DNA from: Aldrovandia affinis
Lineage: Eukaryota > Chordata > Actinopteri > Notacanthiformes > Halosauridae
Assembly (NCBI GenBank): GCA_029706075.1
Contig: JAINUG010000020.1
Coordinates: forward strand, 7,483,046 to 7,547,045
Length of the DNA stretch: 64,000 nucleotides
Direction: 5' to 3'
Shown: positions 22,001 through 36,300 of the stretch, in pieces
Numbering within the stretch: position 1 is the stretch's first letter
Layout: the number at the start of each line of letters is the position of its first letter
Notes under the pieces: model-generated
The model's input: the letters and a program-made list of their open reading frames with translations, nothing else
Database searches by the model: none
Told to the model about the DNA's origin: nothing
Translations under genes and position numbers: made by a program

Positions 22001-25000
22001 GAGACAGAGACAAAGAGATTACATTTACATGACAATTATTTGGGTTTGAATAAAACTGTGTTACTGGACACTATACACAACTGCCTGAACTATCAACCTC
22101 CAGGACTGCATAACACCATGACACCTCTCTCTATTCCTAGCTAGCCTCTCTTCCCTTGCAACAGGATCGGCCCTCAACTTTGCCCTGTAACGGGTGCATC
22201 TCTCTTTATTAGAAAGAGGCATCTGTAAAATAATTGGAAATAGAATTTAGAATTTAATCTTTTAATGTTGTGTATTACATATTAATATTGTATTAAATAA
22301 TGAATGAACTTAAAAAAAAAATAAAATAATTATTGATTCAGTCATTCAGTATTGTGGATGACATCTTGGTGAAACAACTCAACTTTGTGTTTCTGAATGA
22401 CGTTACCATGTTGCTGAATGACACATTTCTTACATAATCATTTCTAACTGGCAATTGCCTGGCTAACTAAACAAAGCCCTAACTTTTACCATAACTTTTA
22501 AACATACATTTTCATATGCAATAATGTATTTTTTCATAACTTTTTCATGAATGTATTCACCTTTTGGGCGTTGTCCTGAATGACAGGCAAATCTTCGCCA
22601 TTTGTACTGTAACTGAGAGCAATAAGGGGAAATTGTCGAAAAAATAGGAGTGAATTACTCACCTTGCCTCCACTTGTAGTGACCTCCAGGAGTCCTCTTT
22701 GTGATGTAGCCAGTTGTCACCTGACCATCATCATGTGATATGACTGAAAATGGCCTGGGAATGTCATGTTGCTGAATGACATTTGGTGAAATCCGAACTT
22801 GTGGACAAAAGTTCCTTTTATTTTTTGATAACTTATAACTTAGAAAAAAAATATCTTGACCATTCTTTTATGTGACGTAAGGAACATTTACTAAATTCCG
22901 CCAGGAGTGTTTATTTCTTTTTCATGATATTTGTTTTACATTTTATAACAGTTTTTCATGTTTGATTTTTAGTGTGGACAGTGTTGCCGAATGACATTTT
23001 GGCACTTCAACACAATAACATTGTCTAAAAACGTAATTGTTTAACATAAGCATTTACTTTGTTCTATAAAGCAAACATGATTCTATGAGTTTGTGTACAA
23101 TTTGTACACATTCATTATAATTTCAATTAATTTATTGCTTGTAGACACACAAATTACCATGGCACGTCATTGACCCCCATTTTCCAGTTTTTACTGAAAT
23201 TGAAGCAGTTCAAGTTCAGTGAATAACATGTAATGGTACAAAGGTAAACTGCCAGAGGTAAAAAAAAAAAAAAAAAGGTTTAGGTTACCAAAAACTGAAA
23301 AATAATGTCAATGTTTTGGCAGTGAGTAGTTTCCTACACCATCAAAAGGCACTTGGAAACTGGAGGAAACTCTGACAGGAAGAGGTCTGGCAGACCCAAA
23401 GCCACAACAAAATCAGAAGACAAGTTTCTGAGAGTCAACAGCTTGCATGATAGGCAGCTCACAGGACAACAGCTTCAAGCACAGCTTAACACTGGTCGAA
23501 GTAAGGAAGTCTAAGTTTCAACTGTGAAGAGAAGACTTTGAGCTGCAGGTTTGACAGGTCGAGTTGCAGTAAGAAAGCCATTGCTAAGATGGCAAAATAA
23601 GAAAAAGAGGCTTGCCTGGGCCATGAAGCACCGCCAGTGGACTACTGAAGACTGGAAGAAGGTTTTATGGAAAAGAGGCAACTGGCCTGCTAATAAAAAT
23701 GGATGCTTAATATCTAATGGTAGAAAGAAGCTCGGAAATACTTATTGTGGCTAAAAGCCCACTCTGGATCAGTCGGTCAACCAGGAGTTTGATATTCTCA
23801 TGGTGAACACAGTTTTTGGTAACCTAAACCTTTTTTTTTAACCTCTGGCAGGTTACCGCTTAACTTTGTACCATTTCAGGTTATTCACTGGACTTGAACT
23901 GCTTAAATTTCAGTCAAAACTGGAAAAATGGGGGTGTTCTAAAACTTTTGACCGGTAGTGTTAAACACCCACCCTACACCCCCACCGACTGCCCCATCCC
24001 TCCGGGCACCTGACAGCCGCTCCTCGCGGTCTCGTCTCTTCTCTCTCCTGATCCCTCGCCGGTGGAACGACCTTCCGCAATCAGTCAGAGACTCAAAACC
24101 CACATTTTCAGACCCCACTACCACTGAACTCTGTACATCTACCTAATTGTCATCACCACTGCCTACTTGCTCTACACTGTATACCCCTGCTTACTCCACT
24201 TAAAAAAAAACGAACCTTTTCCTTCCCAGTGTTACAGGTATGGTACGCAGCTGCCTGCAATGATGTCTATCGCTGTATTACTGCACTGATATCTTGCACG
24301 TACTATGATTGTTCCTACCATGTATTTATGCACATCTTGTAACTCGCTCTGGATAAGAGCATCTGCTAAATGCTTAAAATGTAAATGTAAAATGTATGTA
24401 TATGACATAAAAACAAGTAGATAGAATCAACAAGGGTGAAAGGAAGTAAAAAGATAAGTGTGGAGGGCGTCGATCTCGGAAACATGGGAGTGGTATGGTA
24501 GCCTTTTTTTTATTACATGTTGTGGAGGCCTTTGGAGCAGGGAGACTTTCTGGGGGTGGGTTTGGCACTCTCACAGGGTGTGAGAGTGAACTGTTAATTA
24601 TTATTTAATTGGTTTTAATTGGCAATTGAGGTGGAATTCAATTGACTGATTGGGTTTATGTGTGAGAATGTGAATTGTTTGGTGTTGAGTGATTGTGTTT
24701 GGGTGAGTGAATGATAGACGGGTGATTGCCTCACGAGTCCCACCTGAGCCAGTGACTGAGTAGAGTGCTTCCTGTGTGTGTGGGAAAGGGAGAGAGAGGG
24801 CGCCCTGAAAGAGGGTCCGACTCTCTCCCTCGGTGTAATCGTGAAAGAGGGCAAGAGGGCACCCTGAAAGAGGGTCCGCCTCTCGCCCTCGGTGTGATTG
24901 GGAGAGCGAGAGGGCGCTCTGAAACAGGGTCCGCCTCTCGCCCTCGGTGTGATTGGAGAACTCGCACTCGGGCAGTGGAGAGTGTTTCTGGACAACGGCC

Positions 25001-28000
25001 CGAGAACTCTCACTGAAAGAGTGGAGTGTCTCGGGGCTGGTTGCCAGAGAACTCTCACTGTGAGGAGTGGCGAGGGTCTCTGTGTGTTTGGGGTAAAGGA
25101 GAACTCGGACTGAAAAGTTTGAGTCTCTGTGTGCATGGATTTGGGAAGCACTTGAAAAGTCACTGGATATGTGTGTGCCTGGGGAGGTTCTAGGGGAACT
25201 CCAGTCAGAAGAGGCGCGGTGTATTGTTCGAGATGTGTGTTCAGTGTGTGTTGGGACAGTGCGTAGAGTTCTACCCTGTCCCAGTAAGTGTTAGTGGGTG
25301 TTAAATGTGTATGTATGAAGGCAGTGTGGAAAGCCGCTGATTGTCTGTGTTCGTTGTGTGTTCCCCGAAAGGGGATTCCCCCCTCGGAGGAGGCCGGCGT
25401 TCGTTAAGTTTGTATTATTTTAGTTTTTAAATTTAGTTCATTGTTTTTGGCCGAAAGCTTCACGGCAAGTAGAGTGTAGACTTTGTGTTTGTGTTTGTTT
25501 TATTTTAACCTGCTCTCCCACTGTCTCTCTCCCGTGTCTGGGGGGAGAGACAGAAAAAAAATTAAAGATCCGGTCTGTAGACCGGCAAACCCCACTCTGC
25601 CACTTCTTACCATCAGCTGCTCTGCTCCAGTCCAGGGATTGTCATGTGGCGTGTGACAATAAGATAAGATAATAATAAAAAAAGATACAATAAACAGAAA
25701 CTAACAACAGTTTAAATGAAAAGCTAAGACTAAAACGATTAAAAAATAGTTTTGATCTGCTTTTTAACACTACCCACTGTGTCCGCCTCTCGAAGGCCCT
25801 TGGGTAATGTGTTCCATAAGTTTGGCCCATATATGCAAAAACTAAAAATGTGCACCCCCTGCTTTGTTTGGACATGCCCATCCTTGCACCAGAATACCCA
25901 TCACAGCTTCCCTCTTTATTTGACACACATTACTTGTGCTTTACAAGCGCCATTCTGCATATGGCCCACCACACTGCTGAGCGCTGAGTGTGGAATATAT
26001 GATTGTGTGGGCGGAGTCACTGGGGCTTTGTCAGTGTAGTTTAGGCTGTGTAGTATAATGGTTAGGGAACTCGGCTGGTAATGCAAAAGTTGCGTTCGAT
26101 TCCCAGGTGGGGCGCTGCTGTTATGTACCCTTCAGCAAGGTACGTCAGGTTTGAGTAAATATCCAGCTGTGTAAATTGATTGTATGTTAGGAAATGTAAA
26201 CTGTGCAAGTCGCTCCGGATAAGAGCATCTGCTAAATGCCTGTAATGTAGTGGTTATCACCTGATTGCAATGATCCCAGCCTCCTGTAAGCTCTCTTCCC
26301 CCTAGGGGAACGTGTGTATTGGTGCTTCTTTTTCTGAATCGATTTTGAGTGGAGCGTTCAAATTTGGGCGGCACGGTGGTGCAGTGGATAGCACTGTCGC
26401 CTCACAGCAAGAAGGTCGCAGGTTCGAATCCAGGCCGGGGGCCTTTCTGTGTGGAGTTTGTGTAGCGGGTGAGCTCTGGTACGTGAGCGCCGGCTGCGAA
26501 GTGACGTGGATAAGAGTGCGATTAGTTCCCGGAGTTGGAGACTTGAGTCTTTAGCTCAGCGAGCTAAATCGCTCTCTTGTCGCGTCAGAGATCCTCGGTT
26601 TGAAACTCGCTGCAGGGCACAACCAAGACCGGTTACATTTGCATGTTCTCCCCGTGTCCGCGTGGGTTTCCTCCGGGTACTCCGGTTTCCTCCCACAGTC
26701 CAAAAACATGCACGTTAGCCTAATTGGAGAGTCTAAATTGCCCGTAGGTATGAGTGTGTGAGTGAATGGTGTGTGTGTGCCCTGCGATGGATTGGCGACC
26801 TGTCCAGGGTTTATTCCTGCCTCTCGCCCCTATGCATGCTGGGATAGGCTCCAGCCCCCTCGCGATCCTGACCAGGAATAAGCGGCTTAGACAATGAGAT
26901 GAGATGAGATGAGGTGTTCAAATTTACTTTATGTACATATTTTGTCACTGTAGTTTATTGCAGCATATTAGTAGCATGACTAATGTACGGCCAATAAAAA
27001 ATTGAATTAAGTGCTGCTGTGTTGCCAGGGTTCTAGGACTCTGTGTGTGCATGTCTGTAGGTGTGTGTGTGTGTGTGTATATATATATTTATATATATAT
27101 ATATATATATACACACAGTGAGCACCATAATTCATTGGACAGCGACACATTTTTTGTTATTTTGGTTCTGCACTTTGAGTTTGAAAGGATACAATGACAA
27201 TGAGGTTGAAGTGCAGACTGTCAGCTTTAATTTGAGGGTATTTTCATCCATGAACCATTGAACCATTTAGAAATGACAGCACCTTTTGTACATGGTCCCC
27301 CCATTTTAAGGTACTACAAGTATTTGTTGAATTGGCTTCACAGATGTGTTTTGTTAGGCAGGTGTATTCATTTGTGTCGTTAGTGAATGCAGAAGAGAGC
27401 TGTTGATGTCTAGTCTTGATTCTAGACTTTGCAATTGCCTTTGGAGATTGTTGTTGGGGTGTGACAACATGAGGAAGACCGCAGTGTCGATGCAAATTAA
27501 GCTGGCCGTCATAAGGCTCAGAAATGAAAATCAATCAATCAGGAACATTGCAAAAACCCTGGGCATGCCCAAGTCAACAGTTTGGTTCATCATTAACAAG
27601 AAAAAAAACAACTGGTGAACTCAATTATGTCAAAAGACCCAGTAGACCGAGGAAGACCACTGTAGTGCCCCCCTGACAACGGCCCAACAGATCAAAAACA
27701 CTCCTGGATGCAGGTGTAGATGTATCAAAGTCTACCATACGTAGAAGACTACACCAGCAGGACTACAGAGGGTAGACTACAAGATGCAAACCACTGATAA
27801 GCCTGATGAACAGAAAGGCGAGATTACAGTTTGCTAAAAAGCACCTAAAAGAGCCCCAAGAGTTCTGGAACAAAGTCTTGTGGACAGATGAGACAAAGAT
27901 TAACATGTACCAGAGTGATGGAAAGAGGAAAGTGTGGAGAAAAAAAGGAAATGCCCATGATCCAAAGCATACCACCTCATCCGTGAAACATGGTAGAGGG

Positions 28001-31000
28001 GGTGTTATGGCTTGGGCCTGTATGGCTGCCAGTGGAACGGGCTAACTTGTCTTCATCAATGATGTGACTGCAGACAGAAGTAGAACAATTAATTCTGAAG
28101 TCTACAGAAATATTTTATCTGCTCAGATAAAACCAAATGCCCTACAAACTCATTGGACGGCACTTCATCATGCAACAAGACAATGACACGAAACATACTG
28201 CTAGAGCAACAAAGGGGTTTTTGACGGCCAAAAAGTGGAAAATCCTTGACTGGCCGAGTCAATCACCGGATCTGAATCCAATTGAACATGCATTTTACAT
28301 GTTGAAGAGGAGACTGAAGGCAAAAAGTCCCCGAAACAAGGAGGAACTGAAGATGGCTGCAGTACAGGCCAGGCAGAGCATCACCAGGGAAGATACCCAG
28401 CGTCTGGTGATGTCTATGCATCGCAGACTTCAAGCAGTCATTGCATGCAAAGACTATGCGACCAAATATTTAAAATGATTACTTTATTCTACATGATGTT
28501 AAACTGTCCAATGAATTATGGTTCCTGAAAATGGGGGGGGGGGACTATGTACTAAAGGTTCTATAATTTCTAAACGGTTCATCTGATATGGATGAAAATA
28601 CCCTCAGATTAATTAAACCTGACAGTCTGCACTTTAACCTAATTTTATCCTTTCAATCTCAAAGTGCTAGAGTAAAGAACCAAAATAACAAAAAAATGTC
28701 ACTGTCCAATGAATTATGGTGCTCACTGTATATATGTGTGTGTGTGTCTGTGTGTGTGTGTGTCTGTGTGTGTATACATGTGTGTGTGTTTGCGGGTTGA
28801 TGAGGTCATAAATGGAGATGTTGAATTATATAACAATATGCCAGTCTTCCTGGTATCCAGGTATATTAAAATCTAAAATCTATTTCTAAGGAAAATACAA
28901 TTCCATAAAGGTTAAAGCACACGTGCAGGCAGATCAAACGCCTTGCTGACTACAGAGATGTTCCCCTGGAAAAGGACAGACAGGTGGAGGGCGCTGGGTA
29001 AACAGTACTGACAGAACCACTGAGGGATGGGCTGTCTTGGCCTCCAGGTGTCTGTGGTGTGTGTGAACGTCCGTCCACAGCACAGTTTCCAGGGGGCATT
29101 TCCTGCGTGGATCCCTGAAACCCACCTTTACAGTCAGCTTCCTGTCGCACTTCATCACCCCGTGGCGCCCGAGAGGAGGCGGGAAAGAGTGGTTACCATG
29201 AAGCCTGGCAGGAGTTGGGAGAGTGCGATCCCCATGACACCTCCCATTGCTATTCCAGGGGCCGGATGTGAACAGGAAACACTGCCCCTAGAGGGCAGCT
29301 CAGGACCTGCAGGCTGGTGAGATGTATGGGATGTGATGTCATTCTTGAGAGGTGCTTGGGAGCATGATGGGGCACATGCTGTACTTACAGCAAGGCAAGG
29401 AGACTGAGATTAAACAGAGCAGTGCTCTGTGTGATGAGCAGTGGTCTGTGATGAGCAGGGGTCTGTGATGAGCAGTGGTCTGTGATGAGCAGGAGTCTGT
29501 GTGATGAGCAGTGGTCTGTGATGAGCAGGAGTCTGTGTGATGAGCAGTGGTCTGTGATGAGCAGGAGTCTGTGCAGTGAGCAGGAGGACTCTTGAGTCAC
29601 GGAGAGCCCCATGTTCCTACATGGTGCCTGTGCTGTAGCAGGCAGTGAAGTGGGAGAGCCGGAGAGTGTCAGGGCGTCCAGGCCCTGTGAGGTACACCTG
29701 TCAGAAAGGCCTGTGCTGGGTTCAGCTCTGAGCTCAGAACACGCACTGGGAATGTTCATATTGGTTAATGGCCAAACTCTTTGTCAATAGTTACAATCAT
29801 CAAGTAGACTCCCTTCCTCAGATTCCAGGTCACCAAATAAACTTTACTCTTCCTGCTGCAGATAGATGGGCTAAAACCAGATCTTTACAACTTTTTATTG
29901 GTCTGGCAGTTAATATTTAAAACAGGCTCTTATTGCGTCCGCTACAGGCTCGTCTTTCAGGAAATTAGCGCTGTGTATCGGCAGCCGGAGTATTGTGCAA
30001 CCTTATAAAAACTTAAAGTCCAAGGGATCAGTGCAGGAAGAGAGTGAGAGACAGAGAGAGGGGGAGGAGTGAATAGAATAGAATAGCCTTTATTAATCCT
30101 GGGGGGGGGGAATTTGAGTGGAGTGGAGGAGGAAGAAGGCTTGATTGAAAGTATGTGTTGGAAGCCAGACTCCTGTTCACAACAGTTCTTTACCAGTCCA
30201 GTCTCAGATGAGGTGAAAATGCACGCTAGTATATATATGTTTTGTGTCTGTGTGTCGTTAAATTAAGCCTGTTTTTTATTTTGAAAAAACGAGTTCGTGC
30301 CAGCTCACCTGGGGAGGACGGCCAAATGCCGCCCCCGTTCCGGGCTCCCGGCCAGGGCCGGTCTGACGCAGTTGGGTTTAGGTAGCTCACAAGCGCCAGT
30401 CAATACAAGTGCGTTAGACCGCTACGCTACCGGGGGCCCAAAATTAAGCTTGTTTTGACATTATGGGACAATTGTTTCGATGATTTTTAATTTCCATCAT
30501 TGACCTGTGGAAAACGTGTAGTAACAGAACGGGGATTGTACCCTTTTGTCCCAGTTCTCAAGCTATTACGTGGTTCAAATTACTGGTGCTTGCCTTTCAG
30601 GTGGCTAGAGGAACTGCTCCCCCTTACCTCCAGACACTCATCACACCCTACACCCTAGCCAGACCCCTCTGCTCAGCCTCCTCTGGAAAACTGACTGTCC
30701 CATCCCTCCAGGGGTCAGACCAGACCTGTAAAGCACTTTTATTTTGACATCCGTTACCACTTGACCGCATTTGTAGTTTGCCTGTAAAATGTTTGAGACT
30801 CAACGACGAGGGCGGGAAGGAGTTATTTATTAGACAATAAATAACTATTAGAGAGAGAGAGAGATGCACTGTGTTAGAACCCCTCCCCCCAGCTAGAACA
30901 GGACATTTACTGTTGCTGTTCCACAGAACGGCTCCAAATCTCCAGAAACTGCCAGAGGGTTAAAAGACACTCCCCGCGGATTCCATCTACTTATTGAGAG

Positions 31001-33302
31001 ACGCCCTTTTATGTAAACAAAAAAACGAAACATAACAGTATGGGTACAGTGTTCACGATCCTGAAATAAAGTTGCGTAACCTTGTGTTGTAGATACAAAA
31101 AGATATGTAGTTTCACGCAGTTTCACCCCTTTCAAGGTTGTCATGTCCGTGCATTCTAATTTGGGTCCGCGTGTTCCTGCCAGCCTGCCAGCCTGCAGTG
31201 CCACAGACCAGATACCAACACACTGCTGCTGGATACCTCACTCCACCACATACTCTTACCAGTTTTCAGCATGAATTGAACAGAATAGGTCACTAGGACT
31301 TGAGCTTTAGAGGTCACACGGTGTTAGGGTTTAGAGGTCACTAGGCTTAACGGTTAGAGGCCACTAGGCCTCACATTTACATTTTACATTTTAGGCATTT
31401 AGCAGACGCTCTTAACCAGAGCGACTTACACAGTGTACATTTCTTTACATATCCAATCCTTTTATACAGCTGGATATTTTACTGAAGCAATTCAGATTAA
31501 GTACCTTGCTCAAGGGTACAACGCCAGTGCTCCACCAGGGAATCGAACCAGCAACCTCTGAGTTATAAGTGTAGTTCCCTAACCATTACACTATACTGCT
31601 GCTCAGGCCTTGGGGTTTAGAGGTCACTAGGCCTTAGTGGTTAGAGGCCACTAGGCATTGGCCTTTAGAGGTCACACAGTGTTAGGATTTAGAGGTCACT
31701 CAGCTTAGGGTTTAGAGGGCACTCTTGCAGATCTTTGTGTGGTCACTGACTGACCAAATTCCTTCTTCAGTATCAATACTGAATGCAGTTCAATACTGAC
31801 TGACCAAATCACACAGCGATTATTATGATTATTTGTAATTGTGTATGTGGGTGTTTAATGCTGTAGTCTAAATGACTTGTACAGTTGCGTTTAACAGCTT
31901 AGGCAGGATGATAGGGTCCCAATAGGGGTAACACTTACTTGTTGTGTTGCAACTACCTGGACTTCCTTCTAGATTGTGGACCGTTACACAGTCAGAGTCA
32001 CGCCGGAATGAAGTGGTATCAGAGTTCTAAAGTTCCGCTGTCCATGCGGTCACTGTCAGCATGCACGTGTTTCTCTCTGTGCTACCATACGAGCTGACCT
32101 TCTCTGAATTGATCAAGTTTGTAGAACAGTCTTACATTTACATTTTAGGCATTTATCAGACGCTCTTATCCAGAGCGACTTACACAGTTTACATTTCTTT
32201 ACATACAATCCATTTATACAGCTGGATATTTTACTGAAGCAATTCAGGTTAAGTACCTTGCTCAAGGGTACAACGGCAGTGCTCCACCTGGGAATCGAAC
32301 CAGCGAGTTCTGAGTTACAAGCCCAGTACCCTAACCATTACACAACAATGCCACCTACTCAGGTCAGTGTAGTCAGTGAGTCCGTCTTAACTCAGGGCTA
32401 GCGCTGGGCTCATAATGCTGAATCAGCCCTGTTGCAGCTTGACTGCTGTGTTTTTGTGCAGCGTTGTGACCCTGTGGTTTTATTTATTTTTGCATTGTGT
32501 TGTTTTGCGTGCTGTTGTACTTGTGTTGTTGTTCAGGTGTGTGTTGTGTTCTTGTGTTTGTATGTTGTTGTACTATTGTGTTGTGTTGTTGTACTGTTGT
32601 ATGGGTGTGCTATGTTGTGTTACTCTTGTTTGTGCACCAGGGATGCTGTTTGGCCCATAATCTTTAGATAATACGCATCTGGCCAGCAGACTCCTTATCA
32701 TAGGAATGTTGATGCATTTTATTATGGACTATAATACTTCTGTGTGTGTTCCAATGCGGTTATAGAGCCTACTGGTTGACTTTGGCCTGCATTGTGTCGT
32801 GTGGTCTGTCTTAATGTGGTTGCTTAGTCTGTCCTGAATGTGACTCTCTGGTTGTTTGTGGGATTCTAGGGAAGGCAACGAGCCGGGAGACGAGCAGACT
32901 GTCACCTACCGGGAGCTGCTCCAGCAGGTGTGCAGGTTCGCCAACGTCCTCAAGTCCCTGGGTATGCACCGCACGAAAAAACGCACCACTCGTTTCCCAG
33001 GCAACCAGTCTAAAGCACGTTCCCCAGACGACCAGTTTACAGTACGTGTAGAGTCCAGGTTTATCCTGGATTCTGGCACGCCGAGAAGGAGTGCCGAATG
33101 GCAAGCTGCTTATATATAGTGCCTTTCAGTGATCTGACACAGGTCCTGTTTTAAAGCTCATGGTAGTAATGGGGTGATAACATGGTGAAGGATGTAGGGA
33201 TGTTGCAATGTTGAGCTGCCTGTACCCTGGACTGTGTTTTCTGTATGATACTGGACCGTGCGATTACTTGCACTGTGTTATCGTGTGTGGTTCGAGTATC
33301 TC

Positions 33303-33343
<41 letters not shown>

Positions 33344-36300
33344 GCGTGCGTATGTCTGTATCTGTGTGTATGGCTGTGTGTGTGTGTGTGTGTGTGTGTC
33401 TGTGTGGGTGCGTGCCCATCTGTATGTGTGTGTCTGTGCGCGCATGCGTGTGCCTGGGTTTGTGTGTGTGTGTGCGTGTGTCCATGTGCCTGTGTGTGTG
33501 TGTGCATGCATCTCTGTGTGTCTTTGTGTTTGTCTCTCTGTGTGTGTGTGTTTGTATATGTCCCTCTCTCTGTGTAGGGGTGCAGAAGGGTGACCGTATT
33601 TCCATCTACATGCCCATGGTGGTGGAGCTGGTGGTGGCCATGCTGGCGTGTGCTCGGATTGGCGCTGTGCACTCCATCGTCGTGAGAACACAGCCCCGCC
33701 CACCACACCCACACACAGCCCCACCCACACACACCCAACCATGCCCACACACAGCCCCACCCACACACCCCACCATGCCCCCGCAAAGCCAGTCACGCCC
33801 ACACACACAGCCATGCCCACACACACATAGCCCCGCCCGCACACCCCACCATGCCCCCGCAAAGCCAGTCACGCCCACACACACAGCCATGCCCATGTAG
33901 CGGTGGAGCTCTCATACGTGTGCGCGTTAGCACGTGAGCGTCCGCTACAGAATGTGACGTCAATAAGAGTATGATTAGTTCCCTTGGCTGGGGACTCGGG
34001 TCTTTAGCTCGGCGAGCTAATCGTGTCCCTTGTCGTGTTGGGATCCTCGGTTTGAAACTCAGCGGCAGACCAACTCCGTTACACCCACACCCACGCACAG
34101 CCAGCCATGCCCACACAACGCCCCACCCACACTCTATGCTGATGCTGACGACGATGATAATGAAGATAATCTCTAAGATTGGACACTGCCTAGTGCTACT
34201 ATTCATAGCAGCCTTGATGGATAAATACAATAAGGTATAAAGTGAAGTGATTGATATCTATGAATGTATCTCTGCAGCTTAAGCTCGCTCTGTTGCAGTG
34301 CAGTATGAATGAAGAGGTATCGCTTCTGTGACCGTGTTCCTCTGGCTGCTGCTAAAGGCTCTCTCTTGCATTGTGTGCAGTTTGCAGGATTCTCTGCAGA
34401 GTCTCTGTTCGACAGAATCATGGACTCCCAGTGCTCCCTGCTGATCACCGCTGGTAAGGAGCAGCCCCATAGCCACTTCTAATGGAAATATAACCCGTAT
34501 TCTGCTTTAGGAAACTTGAGCTGCTTATGAATGACCTGGGTTAAGTCATTACCTTTATTTTATACAGCTTTTTACTCATCTTTATCAAGTGTGAATAATT
34601 TGAGTTGACTGCACATATTGTAAAACGCATTGGATGGTTGGTTTTCCATTTAATGTCAATGGCACCCACTCCCCAACTTTGGCTAGGAAGGTGTCACATC
34701 CACCACACTCACACAGGTAACGCGCATTGGTTATTGGTACACACTGTATAAAATAGTTGCTGCTGGAGTAAACACAAGAAAGTCATGGGGGTGGGGGGGC
34801 TGGTGTACATCCTAACAGGGCTGGTCTTCCATTTGCCATAAAATATGGTAAGCGGTGCATGCAATTGTGAACTGGCATGCTTGTGACCCCAAGATCTTGA
34901 TTGGAGCTTGCATAACATGTCTCCTTGGTCTTACACTGCACAATCCCTTTTTGGTTGCTTTCCTGTCCCAACAGCTGTGGAAGGAAAAGTGCAATTTTGT
35001 TACGCGGAGATAAGTGGTCTCTTATGGCCGATGGGTGCCAGTTTCCTGGACCCCAGAAGATAAATACCCCATACCCACACTGTTTGAAGAAAGCCTTTAA
35101 TGTAGCAAATGATAGTGAAACATCTGGCTGTGGCAAGTTACATTTCCGAAAAGGTTGTACAGTGAGAAGTTGCACCAAGGCAAAACAAGACTCACAAGCA
35201 AGTCCTTAATGTGCATGACTTGAGTGAGGAATTTAGGTAGCCAAACCGCAAATGGTCTAGCCTGGGGTCTAAATTAAGCTGTGGCTCTGTTTTGGCCCTG
35301 GGGGACCCCTATGTATGCAGATTTTCATTCCAACCCCCTTGGTTGGAACAAAGCTTTGGTAACAAGCTTTTACTTTTTCTAGATTACAGATATTGAAGGA
35401 CGTTTACCTTCAAGGTCACATGTCAGAAGTAGCCATAGATACCAAGAAGAGTCAATGTCCCATATTCACATCTGAGGACTGAAGTTGGATCCACTAATAC
35501 TTCCATTTGCGGTCATGTGCTATATGGCAAATTCCTAGAGGTTACAATTGAGTAAATTATATACAGGGGATGTGGTTTGGATTGCTGAAAGGGTGGACGT
35601 CTGGTCACTGAAACTAATGCATTTGAAAATAAAAGCAAATAGCAGAGCCAAAACTAGGGTTTCAAGTTGAAGGAAAAATTCTGAAAGCATGTTGTGAACC
35701 TTAATTGATCGAGTGTTACAACCAAAAGCAAGCATACACAGGGGTCCCCAGAACCAGGGTTGAGAACCACTATACTAAGACTGCACATATTGATTGAATA
35801 GGCACGATCAGCAAAAAACCTGCAACTTGCTTGAGCCTGATCTTAAGGGTGTTGGTCAAATTATGAAGAGGAATGGGAGAACCAATGAAGCAAAAAAAAT
35901 TATACTCAATTTGAAACTAGCTTTGACCAGTTTATTTCAGAATACAAAGCCTTGAGAACACATGGACAGGTGGAGGCTACATGCAGCCATACAAACAATT
36001 CACAAGCAAGTGTCATGAAATCCACGGATTCCTGGAACGAGGGATTTGGTGTAACTCTGGTCCACAGCCATGGGAAATAACTCCCACCAAAGTCCTGATG
36101 TGCCCAGAGCACCCATACCCTGACTGAGGGGGTCAGTCCCCTTGTGAAAAGTTTAGAGTCCAACAAAGTTCAAAGGCTAAACGATATGCCCGATTGTTGG
36201 GCGTTCATTTAGGGAACCAGTCATTTTGTGGTCAGCTTCAGTTTGGTCACAAGTGTCTCACCGGCACGTTGCGCCCCTCTGGTCACAGGCATCTCACTGG

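Noticed and set aside
24615-25163. 182-codon minus-strand frame
   Set aside because: Driven by the 60-bp minisatellite inside an LTR-like repeat; no domain.
33151-33900. Long open frames on both strands rich in Cys/Val or His/Thr
   Set aside because: They are translations of (GT)n and C-rich repeats around acss2 exon 4; only 33578-33681 is coding.
34783-35209. Overlapping Cys-rich open frames on both strands in acss2 intron 5
   Set aside because: No recognisable domain; the two strands' frames overlap and neither has convincing splice or promoter signals.
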